Below, one piece after another: positions 19,733 through 28,362 of a stretch of DNA of 64,000 nt. The position numbers and the translations under genes were made by a program. The stretch spans positions 4,128,001-4,192,000 of the forward strand of contig NZ_CP133268.1 of NCBI RefSeq assembly GCF_030915385.1, given 5' to 3'. The notes below the pieces were generated by a model. That model had not been told where the DNA came from. It did no database searches and saw nothing but the letters and a program-made list of their open reading frames with translations. This DNA is from Neobacillus sp. PS3-12 (lineage in GTDB: Bacteria > Bacillota > Bacilli > Bacillales > Cytobacillaceae). Position 1 is the stretch's first letter, and each line of letters opens with the position of its first letter.

Positions 19733-19751
19733 TTTGGTGATAATCAGTAAT

Positions 19752-19782
19752 ATAGCAGGCTTTATTTGAGCCTGCTATTATT
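19752..19782 (+). terminator. Terminator after the DUF3055 gene
   Basis: A 10-bp stem ATAGCAGGCT / AGCCTGCTAT with a 7-nt loop. The T tract is weak (TATTATT). Confidence 0.7.
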
Positions 19783-19851
19783 ATGTACTTTTTATCATGT
19801 AAAAGAAAATAAAATACTAGAAAAAAGTTTAATGTGATATACAAATTAGGC

Positions 19852-19880
19852 TTGAAATCTTAAATGTGTTATATTATTAT
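19852..19880 (+). promoter_or_regulatory. Promoter of the SR1 RNA
   Basis: TTGAAA and TATTAT with a 17-bp spacer. The predicted start near 19887 gives an RNA of about 225 nt ending at the terminator, close to the 205 nt of B. subtilis SR1. Confidence 0.65.
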
Positions 19881-19893
19881 AAGTATATGGAAG

Positions 19894-19907
19894 TTAAAAC
19901 GTTTTCA
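19894..19907 (+). promoter_or_regulatory. Candidate cre site for CcpA at the SR1 start
   Basis: TTAAAACGTTTTCA matches the cre consensus TGNAANCGNWNNCA at every fixed position except the second. It lies just past the predicted start point, where bound CcpA would block transcription. This agrees with glucose repression of SR1 in B. subtilis. Confidence 0.5.
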
Positions 19908-19926
19908 TGAGAAGGGGATTGAAATG

Positions 19927-20049
19927 ATGGGTACAATTGTATGCCAGGATTGCGAGTCAACTATTACTCATTTTGAAGATGAAAAAGTAACTGTTCTATA
20001 TGGCAAATGCGATTGCTGCTGTGACGGTCAGCATAAAGAGCAGGAATAA
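19927..20049 (+). CDS. SR1P, GapA-binding small protein
   Basis: 40 residues starting MGTIVCQDCESTITHFEDEK, nearly the same as B. subtilis SR1P. It carries two Cys clusters (CQDC near residue 5 and CDCCC near residue 28), so metal binding is possible. In B. subtilis SR1P binds GapA and promotes the GapA-RNase J1 interaction. AAGGGGA lies 8 bases before this ATG; an adjacent ATG at 19924 is also possible. Confidence 0.85.
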   Translation: MGTIVCQDCESTITHFEDEKVTVLYGKCDCCCDGQHKEQE

Positions 20050-20081
20050 AATTATACTAATGTAAAGTTTTTTATAAACGT

Positions 20082-20114
20082 AAACAGGGCTCCCAAGTGG
20101 AACCCTGTTTTTTT
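20082..20114 (+). terminator. Terminator of SR1
   Basis: An 8-bp AAACAGGG / CCCTGTTT stem with inner pairing is followed by further Ts. The speA stop codon begins at its end, on the other strand. Confidence 0.85.
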
Positions 20115-21586
20115 CATTGAATTGCTTTATATTCTTTTATAACACGGATTGTTTTAATCTCATCATCTTCAGGTCCTTGAACGGGCAGACCAACTTCAAG
20201 ATTTTTATGAATATAATGCAGGTTTTCTTTTGTAATAATTTCGCCTGGAATAAAAATAGGGATTCCAGGTGGGTATACCATAACAAATTCGGCAATGATT
20301 CTACCCTCAGATTCCTCAAAAAGAATGGTTTCCGTTTCGGCGTAAAAAGCGTCTCTTGGTGTCAATGCAAGAAGCGGGATATCAGGTAAAAGAACTTGCA
20401 ATGGTTCTCTTTTTTCAGCTCTGTGTTCACACTCATCTGCGAGTTCCTTCAATGCATTGACGAGAATCATTGCTTCTTTTTTTGTATCCCCAGGTGTCAC
20501 TATGCAAAGGATGTTATAAAGGTCGGACAATTCAACTTCAATATTATGTCTTTCTCTAAGCCATTTCTCTACCTCAAAACCTGTAATTCCTAAATCTTTC
20601 ACAGAAATAATCAATTTTGTTGGGTCGTAGTCAAAAGTAGCCTTTGAACCTAAAATTTCCTCCCCGACACAATACAAATGCTCAACTTCATTTATTTGCT
20701 TGCGCATCATCTGGGCCAGGTTAATCGTTTGTTCAATTAGTTCCTTACCTTCTGTTGCTAAGCGTTTACGGGCAACATCCAATGAAGCGAGTAACAAATA
20801 AGAAGTAGACGTGGTAGTTAGCATGCTTATAATGGATTGGACCCGTTTAGCAGAAACACGGCCTTCCTTAACGTTAAGAATGGAACTCTGGGTCATGGAA
20901 CCACCCAGCTTATGAACGCTAGTGGCCGCCATATCAGCGCCTGCCTGCATGGCAGATAGGGGGAGCCCGTCATGGAAATGAATATGTGCCCCATGTGCTT
21001 CATCAACTAATACAGGAACATTGTGGGAATGAGCGATTTCTACAATCTTCTTCAAATCTGCTGAAATACCAAAATAGGTTGGATTAATAACAAGAACACC
21101 TTTGGCATCAGGGTGCTGCTGCAGTGCTTTTTCAACAGCATCGTTTGTAATGCCATGGGAAATTCCAAGTTTCTCATCTATTTCTGGATGAATAAACACA
21201 GGCACTGCTCCTGAAAAAACAATGGCTGACATGACTGATTTATGAACATTTCGGGGGACGATAATTTTATCGTCAGGGCCGCAAACTGCCATAACCATCG
21301 TCATGATTGCTCCGCTCGTACCTTGTACAGAAAAGAATGTATGGTCAGCACCGAATGCCTCCGCAGCGAGGTCTTGTGCTTGTTTGATAATTCCTTTTGG
21401 ACTATGAAGATCATCAAGAGGACCAATATTGATTAAATCAATCGATAAAGCATTATCGCCGATAAAACTTCTAAATTCAGGATCGATTCCAGTTCCTTTT
21501 TTATGACCTGGAATATGGAATTGTACTGGGTTCTTCTTTGCGTGCGCTAATAAACCGCTAAATAACGGTGTTTCATATTGGGACAA
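20114..21586 (-). CDS. speA: Arginine decarboxylase SpeA
   Basis: 490 residues, B. subtilis length. This Orn/Lys/Arg decarboxylase of the aminotransferase fold makes agmatine, the first step to spermidine. The PLP-binding lysine is in SVHKLGGS (about residue 228), preceded by DEAHGAH; the C-terminal OKR_DC_1_C domain is complete. It converges with sr1. SR1 and speA are both linked to arginine metabolism, as in B. subtilis. Confidence 0.95.
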   Translation of the reverse strand: MSQYETPLFSGLLAHAKKNPVQFHIPGHKKGTGIDPEFRSFIGDNALSIDLINIGPLDDLHSPKGIIKQAQDLAAEAFGADHTFFSVQGTSGAIMTMVMAVCGPDDKIIVPRNVHKSVMSAIVFSGAVPVFIHPEIDEKLGISHGITNDAVEKALQQHPDAKGVLVINPTYFGISADLKKIVEIAHSHNVPVLVDEAHGAHIHFHDGLPLSAMQAGADMAATSVHKLGGSMTQSSILNVKEGRVSAKRVQSIISMLTTTSTSYLLLASLDVARKRLATEGKELIEQTINLAQMMRKQINEVEHLYCVGEEILGSKATFDYDPTKLIISVKDLGITGFEVEKWLRERHNIEVELSDLYNILCIVTPGDTKKEAMILVNALKELADECEHRAEKREPLQVLLPDIPLLALTPRDAFYAETETILFEESEGRIIAEFVMVYPPGIPIFIPGEIITKENLHYIHKNLEVGLPVQGPEDDEIKTIRVIKEYKAIQ

Positions 21587-21843
21587 TTTATCTATACACC
21601 TCTATTTCAAAAGATACTCGTTGAAAACATTTCAAAACAAATGAATTATAGCATTTTAGACTGTCGTTGCATAGAAAAAATCATTGGTTATTATCACTTC
21701 ATCCTAAGTTTATCTTAGTTTTTCAATTAAAAAGGAAATTAACCTTTGAGAACGAACTAAAAACAAATCACAAGGAGTTAAACTTTCAACTTCACCGCAA
21801 ATAGGGTAAATTAAATATGATAAAAGCTAAAGCAGGTGACATA

Positions 21844-22116
21844 ATGGAATATCAGTATCCCATCGATTATCATTGGACAACAGATGAAACCATCACTGTT
21901 ATTCATTTTTTTGAAGCAATTGAAAAAGCATACGAAAAAGGAATTGAACGAGAAGAATTGATGGCTGCCTATCGTCGTTTTAAAGAAATTGTTCCAAGCA
22001 TTGCCGAAGAAAAAAAGCTCTGTGGCGAATTCGAAGAAATGAGTGGATATTCTTCCTATCGAACAATCAAAAAAGCCAAAGAGGCAGGTTCAGGAGACAA
22101 AATCATGATGAAATAA
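21844..22116 (+). CDS. yktA: UPF0223 family protein YktA
   Basis: 90 residues (B. subtilis 91). The sequence [20 protein letters not shown] with the later [11 protein letters not shown] is characteristic of UPF0223. It is a small helical cytosolic protein of unknown function. The ATG at 21844 has AGGTGAC upstream; a longer frame from 21817 is not supported. Confidence 0.88.
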   Translation: MEYQYPIDYHWTTDETITVIHFFEAIEKAYEKGIEREELMAAYRRFKEIVPSIAEEKKLCGEFEEMSGYSSYRTIKKAKEAGSGDKIMMK

Positions 22117-22140
22117 AAGAGGGGGAACCTGCTCTCTTTT
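22117..22140 (+). terminator. Terminator after yktA
   Basis: AAAAGAG / CTCTTTT stem with a G-rich loop just after the yktA stop. It is modest in strength. Confidence 0.5.
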
Positions 22141-22154
22141 CAATTTGGTAGGAA

Positions 22155-22193
22155 AAAAATAAACGTCTAGGCTGCGCCTAAACGTTTATTTTT
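22155..22193 (-). terminator. Terminator after yktB
   Basis: AAAAATAAACGT pairs with ACGTTTATTTTT, with an inner AGGC/GCCT helix. It overlaps the yktB stop codon and may stop both converging transcripts. Confidence 0.8.
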
Positions 22194-22839
22194 GTAAAAG
22201 TGAAATTTTGTAAAGTGGCATCAGCGTCTTAAATGTATCTTTGACGACAGATAGAAACTTATCACCGTCGGTTAGGATTGGATCGTTAGCTTGAATTTGC
22301 TGACCTACAAGAAATTCTGCTTTCTTTACGTCCCGAAATCTTTTAAGGGCCGCAAGCAAACCTTGTTTACCCATACTATCCATTGCTTTGGCTTCCTTTT
22401 TCATATGATCAAGGGAAATATAGAAATCATTTGGGATCGTTTTTGACACGTTTTCAAATTCCTCAAGAAAGTTTTTCGCTATTTCCGTCTTATTCGGTAA
22501 TTCGTAAATGAAAGCCAGCCAAATAAAAACATGGTCGTCAAATAAGCCAACTTGAAAATGCGGGTGCTGTTTATATCCCCGTTTATTCGCTGCAATTGCT
22601 AGCCATGTATCCTGTGGCGGATTAACGGTGCGCCGAGCGTGTTTTGCAATGTGAAGAAACATTTCAGTTTCCGCAGCTTCAGTGAGTTCAGTAGTCAATT
22701 CCAGCCCAATGGTTTGAAACTTTGGACGGATGCGCTCTTGAATTGCCCCCATCCGTCTGTCTAGACCCTCTATTTTAAATGTGTCAAAATCTGATTGATC
22801 GAAACCTTCGAAGTGCATTTCCAAAATCTCCTTATCCAT
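22186..22839 (-). CDS. yktB: UPF0637 family protein YktB
   Basis: 217 residues (B. subtilis 212). UPF0637 family with conserved stretches GLDRRMGAIQERIRPKF and HARRTVNPPQDTWLA. Cytosolic; no function is established. It converges with yktA, as in the B. subtilis yktA-yktB pair. Confidence 0.88.
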   Translation of the reverse strand: MDKEILEMHFEGFDQSDFDTFKIEGLDRRMGAIQERIRPKFQTIGLELTTELTEAAETEMFLHIAKHARRTVNPPQDTWLAIAANKRGYKQHPHFQVGLFDDHVFIWLAFIYELPNKTEIAKNFLEEFENVSKTIPNDFYISLDHMKKEAKAMDSMGKQGLLAALKRFRDVKKAEFLVGQQIQANDPILTDGDKFLSVVKDTFKTLMPLYKISLLQK

Positions 22840-23033
22840 TTTCTAACAAGAAAACTTTATCCTAAGATTCTTTTTCTAAGTATTTTAACATAGTTATGGA
22901 TTACCTGAAATTTTTCTGCTTTATAACACAACTAGGTGTTAGCACATATTTGTTGCAACCATTCATTTATCCTCATATTATAATAATAAAAATAATCAGA
23001 AAAATCAGTTTATGACTAAGGAGGTTATGATCG

Positions 23034-23228
23034 ATGAGACAAGTGATGAATACTTCCCGTAAAAAAACTGGAGATAAAGAAAGATCTGCTGTATTAAGAT
23101 TGGAAATGGATTATGAACTAGCCACACTATTTGAGGCAATGACAGAAAAAAATGAAGAAAAAATGAAAATTTGCAAGCAAAAGCTGGAAAGAATCCGCCA
23201 AGAATTATTACGTTTAAAAGCTCTGTAA
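23034..23228 (+). CDS. ykzI: YkzI-like small coiled-coil protein
   Basis: 64 residues, very charged and predicted to be one long helix. It lies between yktB and suhB, the position of ykzI in B. subtilis. GGAGGT is upstream of the ATG. Function is unknown. The gap 23229-23482 that follows holds no gene. Confidence 0.65.
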   Translation: MRQVMNTSRKKTGDKERSAVLRLEMDYELATLFEAMTEKNEEKMKICKQKLERIRQELLRLKAL

Positions 23229-23482
23229 GATTGCAACTAAGGGGAAACATTGAAAAATGGAACTGCTTTTTTCTGTGAATTAGAGCGAACTCCTATGGCT
23301 ATGAAAATAGGAGTTCGTTTATTTTTTACACTTTGTTGTTTATAAAAAATTAATGAAAGGCACAGTCTTATAGTTGAAGGTGTGAACCTTTTTTAATAAG
23401 CTTATACTATTAATGTCGTGTCGCCGTTAACATACATATTAACTATAATGATGGAAAGAAACATCGGATTAGGGGGGTACAA

Positions 23483-24280
23483 ATGAATTGGGAAAGTATT
23501 GCAGCAATTGCTAAACAATGGATAATGGAAGCTGGTCAAACAATTCGAACTTCATTTGAAATGAAATTAGATATTCAAACCAAATCAAACGCTAATGATT
23601 TGGTAACGAATATGGATCGAGAAGTTGAACAGTTTTTTATTAAAAAGGTTAGGGAGACCTTTCCTGATCATAAAATTTTAGGAGAAGAGGGCTTTGGAGA
23701 TAACCTCGAAAATTTAGATGGGGTAGTATGGCTGCTTGACCCTATCGACGGTACAATGAATTTTGTTCACCAACAGCGCGATTTTGCCATATCAGTAGGT
23801 ATTTTTGAGGATGGGGTTGGGAAAGTTGGTATGATTTATGATGTAGTTCGTGACGAACTTTATCATGCTGTTAAGGGCAATGGGGCCTATCTGAATGAGA
23901 AGAAATTATCTGAATTACCACAAGTAGATATTCAAAAAGCAATTATTGGCATCAATCCAACATGGCTAATGGAAAATCGTCGAATTGACCATAATTTGCT
24001 CATTCCACTTGCAAGGGATGCCAGAGGATTACGTTCATATGGCTCTGCTGCTCTGGAAATGGCTTTTGTGGCAGCAGGGAGAATTGATGCCTACGTCGCA
24101 TTAAGACTTGCTCCATGGGATTTTGGCGGGGGTTCTATCCTAGTTGAAGAGGCTGGTGGAAGTGTAACCAATTTAAAAGGGGAAAAATTAGACTTTCTGA
24201 CCAAAGATACGCTGCTCGTAGCAAAGCCAGGACTTCATGAAAAAATCTTAAAAAAATATTTAAATGATGGAAATTGGTAA
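23483..24280 (+). CDS. suhB: Inositol monophosphatase family protein (SuhB-like)
   Basis: 265 residues. Lithium-sensitive phosphatase family with all metal sites: LGEEG near residue 70, DPIDGTMNF near 90, and WDFGGG near 213. It likely hydrolyses inositol phosphate or a related sugar phosphate. Start ATG follows AGGGGGG. Convergent with ylaF. Confidence 0.9.
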   Translation: MNWESIAAIAKQWIMEAGQTIRTSFEMKLDIQTKSNANDLVTNMDREVEQFFIKKVRETFPDHKILGEEGFGDNLENLDGVVWLLDPIDGTMNFVHQQRDFAISVGIFEDGVGKVGMIYDVVRDELYHAVKGNGAYLNEKKLSELPQVDIQKAIIGINPTWLMENRRIDHNLLIPLARDARGLRSYGSAALEMAFVAAGRIDAYVALRLAPWDFGGGSILVEEAGGSVTNLKGEKLDFLTKDTLLVAKPGLHEKILKKYLNDGNW

Positions 24281-24284
24281 CCAT

Positions 24285-24320
24285 AAAAAAAAGCCCGAAA
24301 AAATTTTTTGGGCTTTTTTT
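24285..24320 (+). terminator. Terminator after suhB
   Basis: A near-perfect palindrome pairs AAAAAAGCCC with GGGCTTTTTT around an A/T-rich centre, ending in eight Ts. Confidence 0.85.
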
Positions 24321-24322
24321 TA

Positions 24323-24435
24323 GCTAATGGGAAAGGATAAATTTTTATCAAAATTTATCCTTTCCCATGTCGCATAAGTGCAACTACGCTTCTGTCTTCG
24401 CCCTTTCGGGCTTGCCAATCGGCGAGTTTTCTTTA
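24323..24435. repeat. Short interspersed repeat with 19-bp hairpin (suhB-ylaF gap)
   Basis: The element starts GCTAATGGGAAAGG. A perfect 19-bp stem (24327-24345 with 24350-24368, loop TATC) is followed by a unique stretch and the shared right part TCTTCGCCCTTT to TTTTCTTTA. The right part, with its mini-hairpins, recurs at 11501-11561. It ends exactly in the ylaF stop codon. No coding capacity. It may be a miniature mobile element or a repeated terminator. Confidence 0.75.
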
Positions 24436-24618
24436 TAGCTCGCCATTTCGGCGCATTTGGGCCTTTCTTTTAAATCCTAGACCCATAATAAGTGTGAGTG
24501 CAATCAAGCAGGAAATAGTGCCAATAATGCTTTGCTCCGCAACAGCTACACCAATTCCGATAATACTTGCGGCAGAAAGAATTGCATAGATGAGAAAAAC
24601 CCATTTGATCTGTTTCAT
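24433..24618 (-). CDS. ylaF: YlaF-like small membrane protein (DUF5325)
   Basis: 61 residues with two transmembrane helices (about 5-25 and 30-48) and a basic C-terminus FKRKAQMRRNGEL. Length and position next to typA match B. subtilis YlaF. Function is unknown. The start on the minus strand is preceded by AAAGGGG. Confidence 0.75.
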   Translation of the reverse strand: MKQIKWVFLIYAILSAASIIGIGVAVAEQSIIGTISCLIALTLIMGLGFKRKAQMRRNGEL

Positions 24619-24696
24619 TCAAAAATCCCCTTTTTGTGTTACTCGTTTTGTAATATTTTGTTGATAAATCAACTTGAATCCTGTTAATATACATTG

Positions 24697-24756
24697 TACA
24701 ATAAAATGCTTTTAGGTTTCTACAATAAAATGCTTTTAGGTTTCTACAATAAAATG
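24697..24756 (+). repeat. 24-bp tandem repeat (2.5 copies) upstream of typA
   Basis: TACAATAAAATGCTTTTAGG plus TTTC is repeated exactly at 24697-24720 and 24721-24744. A 12-base partial third copy (24745-24756) ends at the promoter -10 region. Such arrays change copy number by slippage and here would shift sequence upstream of the promoter. Confidence 0.9.
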
Positions 24757-24765
24757 TGGTATAAT
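24757..24765 (+). promoter_or_regulatory. Extended -10 promoter of typA
   Basis: TGG TATAAT follows the tandem array directly. No good -35 is present at 17 bp. The leader would be about 63 nt. Confidence 0.55.
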
Positions 24766-24834
24766 ATTTTAGTTGTGAATGGGAGACTAAGATTAGTTCT
24801 ATTTTTATATAAATTTAATTAGGAGTGAAATTTT

Positions 24835-26672
24835 TTGAAATTAAGAGAAGATATACGTAATATTGCCATCATTGCCCACGTTGACCATGGTAAAACCACC
24901 TTGGTGGATCAGTTGTTAAAACAATCTGGAACATTCCGTTCAAACGAGCATGTGGAAGAGCGTGCCATGGATTCAAATGATTTGGAAAGAGAACGTGGAA
25001 TCACGATTTTAGCGAAAAATACCGCAATACAATATAAAAACACCAGGATCAACATTCTCGATACACCAGGACACGCTGATTTTGGCGGTGAAGTAGAACG
25101 GATCATGAAAATGGTTGATGGTGTATTATTGATTGTTGATGCTTACGAGGGATGTATGCCACAAACTCGATTTGTGCTTAAAAAAGCATTAGAGCAAGAA
25201 TTAACACCAATTGTTGTTGTTAATAAAATTGACCGGGATTTTGCTCGTCCTGCAGAAGTGGTTGATGAAGTAATCGATTTATTTATTGAACTTGGAGCAA
25301 ATGAAGATCAGCTTGAATTTCCAGTTTTCTATGCTTCAGCTATTAATGGAACAGCAAGCACAGACCCTGAAAAACAGGATGAAAATATGAAGTCCTTGTA
25401 TGAAGGGATTATTGAACATATTCCTGCACCAGTTGATAATCGGGATGAACCGCTGCAATTCCAGGTTGCCCTTTTAGATTATAATGATTATCTTGGCAGA
25501 ATTGGAATTGGCCGTGTGTTCCGGGAACAATGAAGGTTGGCCAGCAAGTAGCCTTAATGAAATTAGACGGATCTGTTAAACAATTCCGTGTAACAAAACT
25601 ATTCGGTTTCTTTGGTTTAAAACGTCAGGAAATCGAAGAGGCTTATGCCGGTGATCTTATTGCTGTTTCAGGAATGGAAGACATTAACGTAGGAGAAACT
25701 GTTTGTCCAATTGAACATCAGGAAGCATTACCAATTTTAAGAATTGATGAGCCAACATTGCAAATGACCTTCTTAGTAAATAACAGCCCGTTTGCTGGAA
25801 AAGAAGGAAAATATTTAACTTCACGCAAAATTGAAGAGAGATTACGTGCACAATTGCATACAGATGTCAGCTTAAGAGTTGACAATACTGATTCTCCTGA
25901 TGCTTGGATCGTATCTGGCCGTGGCGAGCTTCATTTATCAATTTTAATTGAAAATATGCGCCGAGAAGGATATGAACTTCAGGTTTCTAAACCAGAAGTT
26001 ATTGTTAGAGAAATTGATGGAGTACGTTGTGAGCCGATTGAAAGGGTTCAAATTGATGTTCCTGAAGAAAATACAGGAGCGATCATGGAATCAATGGGAG
26101 CACGTAAAGGTGAACTACTTGATATGATTAATAATGGAAATGGTCAAGTTCGTTTAATCTTTAATGTACCTGCACGTGGACTGATCGGTTATACAACTGA
26201 ATTCATGACTCTAACACGTGGTTACGGGATTCTTAACCATACATTTGACAGCTATCAACCAATGATTGCTGGGCAAGTTGGCGGCAGACATCAAGGTGTA
26301 CTTGTGTCAATGGAAACAGGCAAGGCGACAACATATGGAATTATGCAAGTGGAAGACAGGGGAACGATTTTTATTGAACCGGGAACAGAGATTTACGAGG
26401 GTATGATTGTTGGCGAAAACACTCGTGAAAGTGATATCACGGTTAATATTACAAAAATGAAACAACAAACAAACGTTCGTTCCGCTACAAAAGATCAAAC
26501 AAACGTAATTAAAAGACCACGGGTTATGACTTTAGAAGAGTCTTTAGAATACTTAAATGATGATGAGTATTGTGAAGTAACTCCTGAGTCAGTACGTCTT
26601 CGTAAAAAGATTCTTGATAAAAATGAACGTGAAAAAATGGCTAAAAAGAAAAAATTTGCAGAGATGAGCTAA
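24835..26672 (+). pseudogene. typA: TypA/BipA ribosome-associated GTPase, frameshifted
   Basis: Two abutting frames (24835-25533, 232 codons; 25530-26672, 380 codons) together make one 612-residue TypA, the B. subtilis length. The first holds the GTPase ([21 protein letters not shown]) and the second the EF-G-like domains. The first frame stops just after GRVFR; adding one G to the GGG at 25523-25525 restores the family sequence [13 protein letters not shown] start with TAGGAG upstream. Either a sequencing error or a real mutation; codon use is intact on both sides, so the change is recent or artefactual. Confidence 0.9.
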
Positions 26673-26786
26673 ATAGCTCATCTCTGGGCTTTAGAGAACC
26701 CGTCAGTGATGGATTGTCTGCTATGAGGTCACAAGCCCAACACGAAAAAAGCTGATGGAACTATCAGGAGGAGGCTTTTTGGAGAC

Positions 26787-27101
26787 ATGAATATTACGGA
26801 ACGACTTTCATTCTTCGCTGCTCTTTATAAAGTGAATGAGCAGCCAAAGGTTGGCATGTGGCTTTTGTATCTAACGATTGTTGTTTTATCGATCATTGTC
26901 TATAAACTGGGATTTGCAAAGAAACTCCCGTTTTATCAATCGATCATTATTTATATCTTTTTAATTCTGGGCTGCACGATATTAACGTTTTTTGGGATAT
27001 TTTTACCGGTTGCTGAAGGTCTGGTCGTTGCGGCGCTTATTTTAATTATTTACAAAATCCGCCTCCATCAATCGAAAAAACAACAGGCAGATATGAAATA
27101 A
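26787..27101 (+). CDS. ylaH: YlaH-like membrane protein
   Basis: 104 residues with three hydrophobic helices (about 23-42, 50-70 and 72-92) and a basic tail. Size and location after typA match B. subtilis YlaH. Function is unknown. Start follows AGGAGG. The next small gene begins 14 bases on and is probably co-transcribed. Confidence 0.82.
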   Translation: MNITERLSFFAALYKVNEQPKVGMWLLYLTIVVLSIIVYKLGFAKKLPFYQSIIIYIFLILGCTILTFFGIFLPVAEGLVVAALILIIYKIRLHQSKKQQADMK

Positions 27102-27115
27102 GGGGGATGGGGAGT

Positions 27116-27412
27116 TTGTTCTCATTGCAGGATACACTATATAATTGGCTGACAATCAAGGTAGTATGCGATGATCGCCCTGATGATACAGCAGCAAAAG
27201 AAACAATGGATCTGTTTGAAAAGAGCTTATTGGAAGAGCATAAAGTAACCGATATAGAGGTTCAAAAAGAAGAACCATTCTATTTTGTTTCCTATACGGT
27301 TAATGAAGAGCGAAAGAAACAGCGCTACCCAATTGAATTAATAGATATCATGCTTAACCAAATAAATGAAAGTCCAGATCGATATGAAAACTTTCCAATT
27401 GAAGAAGACTAA
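27116..27412 (+). CDS. Small acidic protein of unknown function
   Basis: 98 residues from a TTG at 27116, with ATGGGGAG correctly placed as ribosome site. An ATG at 27107 lies too close to the GGGGG run. The protein is acidic and ends DRYENFPIEED, with no membrane segment. I do not recognise a family; it appears to lie in an operon with ylaH. Confidence 0.7.
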   Translation: MFSLQDTLYNWLTIKVVCDDRPDDTAAKETMDLFEKSLLEEHKVTDIEVQKEEPFYFVSYTVNEERKKQRYPIELIDIMLNQINESPDRYENFPIEED

Positions 27413-27449
27413 AAAGCGGAAGCACTAAAATGTGCCTCCGCTTTTTTTT
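27411..27449. terminator. Bidirectional terminator between 27.4-kb gene and ylaI
   Basis: AAAAAGCGGA plus GCAC pairs with GTGC plus TCCGCTTTTT across a short loop, with T runs in both directions. Confidence 0.85.
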
Positions 27450-27648
27450 ACCAATTATCATTATTTGGACGAGATCGATACAGACGGAAATTTCCTGAAC
27501 TGATTCGTTCTTTTGTTTTTTCGCTAATTCTGTTATTACATGCATCACACATATATGTATGAATCGGACGGTTTCTCAACCGTTTTGCCAACAATGATTC
27601 ATCGTTGATTGACTCGATTTTATCGCAAATTACACACTTAACTCTCAT
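27448..27648 (-). CDS. ylaI: YlaI, small zinc-finger protein (DUF2197)
   Basis: 66 residues with two cysteine pairs, CVIC near residue 5 and CDAC near residue 34, a zinc-ribbon pattern. It begins MRVKCVICDKIESI, typical of YlaI. Function is unknown; fold and size suggest nucleic-acid or protein binding. Confidence 0.85.
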   Translation of the reverse strand: MRVKCVICDKIESINDESLLAKRLRNRPIHTYMCDACNNRISEKTKERISSGNFRLYRSRPNNDNW

Positions 27649-27826
27649 AAAACACCTCGAATCTTTCTTTTTACGAGAACAACTTTATTATAGTATATCA
27701 TGACCATTACTTTATTTCGAAAGTTTCGTAAAACGTTATGATATAATACTCCCTTTCCTGATCCAACTGTTTTATTTGAACGATTTAGACTATAGTAGTA
27801 ATATAATGATAGTAATTATCAGTTAT

Positions 27827-27870
27827 GCTCTGTTAGAGGAGTGGGAATCAACAGCTAAATTTAACAGAGT
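27827..27870 (+). repeat. Second copy of the promoter-leader inverted repeat
   Basis: CTCTGTTA / TAACAGAG arms (8 bp plus G-U pairs) flank a loop containing ATCAACAG and AAATT, closely matching the structure at 6331-6375. It lies between a plausible promoter (TTGAAC near 27776) and the gene at 27907. The arms differ between copies yet remain paired. Confidence 0.6.
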
Positions 27871-27906
27871 TATCAGTTAATATAAAATGATGGAAGGGGT
27901 AAAAGT

Positions 27907-28362
27907 ATGGCAAATCAAGTAGAAGAAAAACTAATTCAGCCGTTATTCGATAAATTGCAAAAGGAGAGATTTGTGACCATTGCAACCGTTGATTTTGAGT
28001 CGGGTGGACCTAATGTCAGCGCCATTTCATGGGTGTTGGCAAAAGACGAACACACAATTTATTTTGCAGTTGATAATCGTTCCAGGATTATTCAAAATAT
28101 TCAAAAGAATAACATGGTTGTTCTTAATTTAATTGCCAATGAATCTACATACTCCATTCAAGGAGCTGCAATGGTAAAACAAGAAAAATTGGCTGAAGTT
28201 CCATTAAAGCTTGCATTGGTTGAAATTAAGATCAAAGAAGTACGGGATGTTATGTTTTATGGTTCGAAAATCGTAACAGAACCAACATACGATAAAACCT
28301 ATGACAAAAATGCAGCCGCTCGTCTGGACAAACAAGTAATGGACGCAATAAAAAAAGCCTAG
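27907..28362 (+). CDS. Pyridoxamine 5'-phosphate oxidase-like split-barrel protein
   Basis: 151 residues. The N-terminal part (FVTIATVDFESGGPNVSAISWV, residues 18-40) and the stretch with DNRSRIIQNI match the FMN-binding split-barrel family. FMN binding is plausible; no substrate can be given. GGAAGGGG precedes the ATG. B. subtilis does not have this gene at this position, so it is an addition relative to that genome. Confidence 0.75.
   Translation: MANQVEEKLIQPLFDKLQKERFVTIATVDFESGGPNVSAISWVLAKDEHTIYFAVDNRSRIIQNIQKNNMVVLNLIANESTYSIQGAAMVKQEKLAEVPLKLALVEIKIKEVRDVMFYGSKIVTEPTYDKTYDKNAAARLDKQVMDAIKKA

Larger units (their letters stand above)
19887..20114 (+). ncRNA. sr1: SR1 dual-function small RNA
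   Basis: Position (after pdhD, converging on speA), size and the encoded peptide identify this as SR1. In B. subtilis SR1 pairs with ahrC mRNA to block translation of the arginine regulator and also encodes SR1P. The RNA spans the promoter at 19852-19880, the SR1P frame and a strong terminator. In B. subtilis it is repressed by CcpN and CcpA; a cre-like site overlaps its 5' end here. Ends are predicted from promoter and terminator, not measured, and ahrC is not in the window. Confidence 0.8.

Noticed and set aside
25515..25540. Programmed ribosomal frameshift in typA
   Set aside because: No slippery heptamer or stimulatory stem is evident, and TypA is not known to use recoding; a missing base is simpler.
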